A stretch of 7,974 bases of DNA, taken from DASWHK01 sp036398215 (lineage in GTDB: Bacteria; Acidobacteriota; UBA890). The position numbers and the translations under genes are program-made. Below are positions 5,856 to 7,974 of the stretch, one piece after another; position 1 is the first letter of the stretch; every line of letters starts with the position of its first letter. The stretch is from the NCBI GenBank assembly GCA_036398215.1, contig DASWHK010000115.1:1-7974 (forward strand), given 5' to 3'. Under the pieces are notes generated by a model. That model ran no database searches. It was not told the origin of the DNA and saw only the letters and a list, made by a program, of their open reading frames with translations.

Positions 5856-6455
5856 CTAGAGTCCTTGCCACTCCAGGCCCTCACCTCGGCGGTAGTACAA
5901 GCGGAAGGCGCGGCCGTAGATCGAGCGCTCGGGGATGAAGCCGAAGATGCGGCCGTCGCGGCTGTTGCCGCGGTTGTCGCCCATCACCATGACGTGCTCC
6001 GGCGGCACCACCCGCGGCTCCATGTCTGGGCCGCCGCCGCCGGCGAGGTTGAGCGCGGCGCGGCGCTCGCCGTACAGCTCCCAGTCGGCGCCGCCTTCGA
6101 CCCGCTGCCCGTTGATGTGGACCCGGCCGTCGCGCACCGAGATCTCGTCGCCGGCCACCGCGACGATCCGCTTGATCAACCGCACGCCGCTCTCGGGCGA
6201 GTCGAAGACCACGATCTCGCCGCGCACCGGCGCCCGGCCCGCCAGCACCTCGATCTCCGTGAAGGGAAGGCGGAGCCCGTAGACGCGCTTGTCGACCAGC
6301 ACCCGGTCGCCCGACAGCAGCGAGTACTCCATCGACTCGCTGGGAATGTAGTAGTGGTCGGCGAGCGCCGAGCGGGCGGCCAGCGTGCAGCCGACGACCA
6401 CGGCGAGGATCAACAGCTCGGAGCCGAGGCGGCGCAGCCGCTCCTTGAACGCCAT
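5856..6455 (-). CDS. lepB: Signal peptidase I
   Basis: This is a membrane-anchored Ser/Lys protease that cleaves signal peptides from exported proteins on the outer face of the cytoplasmic membrane. From ATG 6455 it has 199 residues, at the short end of the family, with one N-terminal membrane segment (about 14-31). Box B is IPSESMEYSLLSGDRVLV with nucleophile S41; box D is KRIVAVAGD with general base K95; box E is GDNRGNSRDGR at 159-169, followed by FGFIP. The catalytic dyad is intact. Two positions depart from the usual pattern: SMEYSL replaces the common SMxPTL, and DGR replaces DSR in box E. A TTG one codon upstream is an alternative start, but the ATG has GGGGGAG 8 nt before it. The gene follows the FG-GAP gene by 22 nt and precedes the PLP decarboxylase, so it probably sits in their transcript. 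There may be a second lepB elsewhere in the genome. Confidence 0.95.
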   Translation of the reverse strand: MAFKERLRRLGSELLILAVVVGCTLAARSALADHYYIPSESMEYSLLSGDRVLVDKRVYGLRLPFTEIEVLAGRAPVRGEIVVFDSPESGVRLIKRIVAVAGDEISVRDGRVHINGQRVEGGADWELYGERRAALNLAGGGGPDMEPRVVPPEHVMVMGDNRGNSRDGRIFGFIPERSIYGRAFRLYYRRGEGLEWQGL

Positions 6456-6463
6456 CAACGGCG

Positions 6464-6470
6464 CTCCCCC
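6464..6470 (-). promoter_or_regulatory. Ribosome binding site of lepB
   Basis: GGGGGAG on the minus strand lies 8 nt before ATG 6455 (5 nt before the alternative TTG), inside the 22-nt gap after the FG-GAP gene. It is the strongest Shine-Dalgarno sequence in the window. Confidence 0.65.
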
Positions 6471-6477
6471 GCCCCCA

Positions 6478-7974
6478 TCAACGGCCCTCGAAGTAGAGCA
6501 GCCCGCCGGCGATGCCGCCGACGAACAGCTCGGGGCGGCCGTCGCCGTCGATATCGGCGAAGGTCGGCGTCGAGAACGGATGCACGGGCACCGCGAACGA
6601 CTCGTCGAGCTCGAAGATGGGCTCCTCGGGCGTGCCGACGTTGCGGTACAGCTTCAGGCCCTCGGACTCGCTCCCCAGCACCAGGTCGAGATCGCCGTCG
6701 CCGTCGATGTCGACCAGCGTCGGGGCGCTGCGCCGGCCGGCGTCCATGCCGGCGTAGCGGTCGCTGACCAGCTCGAAGCTGGGCCACTCCGCGGTGCCCA
6801 CGTTGAGGTAGAAGTTGACGTCGCCCGAGGACTCGCCGATGAACAGGTCGAGGAGGCCGTCGCCGTTGACATCGCCCAGCGCCGGCGTGGCGTTGCGCCC
6901 CCGCGTCAGGGTCACGAAGGCGGGATCGGCGATCGTCCATCGCGGCTCGCGCGCCGTCCCCTCGTTGAGGACCAGCAGCAGCTCGTCGCCCCAGGTCCCC
7001 ATCAGGATGTCGAGGTCGACGTCGCCGTCGAGGTCGCCGAAGGCGGGCGCGAAATGGTAGGCGCCGGTGAACTCCGGCATGGCTCCCCGCAACCGGTAGG
7101 CCGGCGCCGCCGGCGAGCCGACGTTCTCGAAGAGATACAGCTTGCCGGTGTTGTTGTCGTCCGGTTCGATCTTGTTGCCGACGAGAAGGTCGAGATCGCC
7201 GTCGCCGTCGATGTCGGCGAAGGCCGGGAACGTCTCGCTGCCGAGGTCGATGTTGCTGATGTAGCGGCGGGTGCGCAGCTCGAAGTTGTTGCGACCGGTC
7301 TGCTCGAGGAACAGCAGGTTGTCGATCGTCGTGCTGTTGGCGTTGTAGGCGCCGCCGAGCACGCCGATCAGCAGGTCGTTGTCGCCGTCAGCGTCGATGT
7401 CGCCGAATGCCGGCGCGTTGTAGCCGCTGGTGGCGATCGGAGCATTGAGCGGGAACGGCTCGGGCTCGGAGCGCAACGACGGGGTCGTGCACGAGCCGGT
7501 GTTCTCGATGAACAGCAGCCCGGGCTCGAAGAAATCCCCCCAGAAGAGGTCGAGATCGCCGTCAGCATCGATGTCCTCGAGCGCCATGGTGTTGGCGCCG
7601 TGAAACCTCGTGCCGCCGATGACCTGGCCGATGATCTCGATGTCCTGAAAGCGGTCGGTGACGTGGCGGAACTGCGGCGCTCCGGCGGCGTCGTTGCCGG
7701 TGGCCTCGTAGCGGGTGATCGTCCCCTCGAGGCGGCCGAGCAGCAGGTCGAGCCGGTTGTCGCAGTCGATGTCGCCGACCTTGGGGATGTTCTGCCGGTC
7801 CGAGAAGATCGGCTGATCGTTGCTGTCGAGCAACGACTCGGTGACCAGCCGGAAGTCCGGGCTCCCCGGGCGGCCGTCGTTGCTCCAGAAGCGGATCAAG
7901 CTGAAGCGTTGCTCGGCGAGCAGGTCGAGGTCACCGTCGAGGTCGACGTCGGCGAAGTGGTACCACTCGCCGAC
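6478..7974 (-). CDS. FG-GAP/VCBS repeat protein, probable extracellular beta-propeller, 5' end cut by window edge
   Basis: The frame is open from the right edge to the TGA at 6480-6478, giving 498 visible residues; the N-terminus and any signal peptide are outside. A TTG at 7899 could be taken as a start, but the frame upstream encodes another complete repeat, so it is internal. Nine copies of a calcium-binding motif of the form F/L-x-D-I/V-D-x-D-G-D-x-D-L begin near visible residues 7, 66, 132, 190, 252, 312, 366, 420 and 472, 52 to 66 residues apart. Most are followed by a strand segment such as NVGTxxxPxF. This spacing fits FG-GAP/VCBS beta-propeller blades; the Asp-rich loops should bind Ca2+. 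The protein ends just after the last blade (LLYFEGR), with no visible sorting or anchor domain. Proteins of this family are usually secreted and bind surfaces, glycans or other proteins; the specific role is unknown. Confidence 0.9.
   Translation of the reverse strand, partial: VGEWYHFADVDLDGDLDLLAEQRFSLIRFWSNDGRPGSPDFRLVTESLLDSNDQPIFSDRQNIPKVGDIDCDNRLDLLLGRLEGTITRYEATGNDAAGAPQFRHVTDRFQDIEIIGQVIGGTRFHGANTMALEDIDADGDLDLFWGDFFEPGLLFIENTGSCTTPSLRSEPEPFPLNAPIATSGYNAPAFGDIDADGDNDLLIGVLGGAYNANSTTIDNLLFLEQTGRNNFELRTRRYISNIDLGSETFPAFADIDGDGDLDLLVGNKIEPDDNNTGKLYLFENVGSPAAPAYRLRGAMPEFTGAYHFAPAFGDLDGDVDLDILMGTWGDELLLVLNEGTAREPRWTIADPAFVTLTRGRNATPALGDVNGDGLLDLFIGESSGDVNFYLNVGTAEWPSFELVSDRYAGMDAGRRSAPTLVDIDGDGDLDLVLGSESEGLKLYRNVGTPEEPIFELDESFAVPVHPFSTPTFADIDGDGRPELFVGGIAGGLLYFEGR
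6683..6712. repeat. 30-bp exact DNA repeat within the FG-GAP gene (copy 1)
   Basis: These 30 bases are identical to 7187-7216 and encode the Asp-rich calcium loop of two different blades (DIDGDGDLDL). A diverged third copy lies at 7547-7576. Exact identity over 30 nt is more than the protein motif demands and suggests recent duplication or gene conversion between blades. Confidence 0.75.
7187..7216. repeat. 30-bp exact DNA repeat within the FG-GAP gene (copy 2)
   Basis: Second exact copy of the 6683-6712 segment, encoding the calcium loop of the blade that begins near visible residue 252. Confidence 0.75.

Noticed and set aside
4618..5859. Plus-strand open frame of 413 codons opposite the PLP decarboxylase
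   Set aside because: It is the exact antisense shadow of a well-supported gene with no motif; long antisense frames are expected at this GC content.
6478..7899. FG-GAP gene starting at TTG 7899 as a complete gene
   Set aside because: The frame stays open to the window edge and the 25 codons upstream contain another complete Asp-rich repeat, so the gene is 5'-truncated by the window.

Overview
The window comes from a GC-rich bacterial chromosome with strong G/C bias at third codon positions. Every gene I can support lies on the minus strand. A secreted FG-GAP repeat protein, a type I signal peptidase and a lipoprotein-free exported serine hydrolase fit a free-living, probably diderm environmental bacterium such as an uncultured Acidobacteriota-like lineage. 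That taxonomic guess is weak because the window has no rRNA or marker gene. There are no tRNAs, CRISPR arrays, transposase genes or prophage genes.

In transcription order (right to left) there are two tight gene groups. Group A (7974 to 4420) holds the C-terminal part of an FG-GAP/VCBS beta-propeller protein (5' end cut by the window edge), then signal peptidase I (22 nt gap), then a group II PLP-dependent amino acid decarboxylase of the aromatic-L-amino-acid decarboxylase type, which starts 14 nt after lepB or overlaps its end. Group A is followed by about 175 nt of non-coding DNA. This contains two inverted-repeat structures, one of them a perfect 10-bp palindromic stem flanked by 9-bp direct repeats, and a plausible sigma70-type promoter pointing at group B.

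Group B (4244 to 1) holds a NylB-like exported serine hydrolase, a MutS-family ATPase, and the alpha and beta halves of a split thiamine-pyrophosphate decarboxylase of the sulfopyruvate/phosphonopyruvate decarboxylase type. Hydrolase-to-MutS and MutS-to-alpha junctions are ATGA stop/start overlaps, and alpha-to-beta is separated by 4 nt. The four genes are therefore almost certainly one translationally coupled operon that continues off the left edge. The beta subunit carries no start problem but loses its C-terminus at the edge.

The most unusual content is group B. Its MutS-like protein has a complete MutS2-type ATPase (GPNSGGKT, DELCSGTNP) but is only 537 residues long, with no visible mismatch-recognition domain and no Smr nuclease domain. 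It is locked by stop/start overlaps between an exported hydrolase and a split ThDP decarboxylase. No known pathway that I can name joins these functions, so the operon is the part most worth follow-up.
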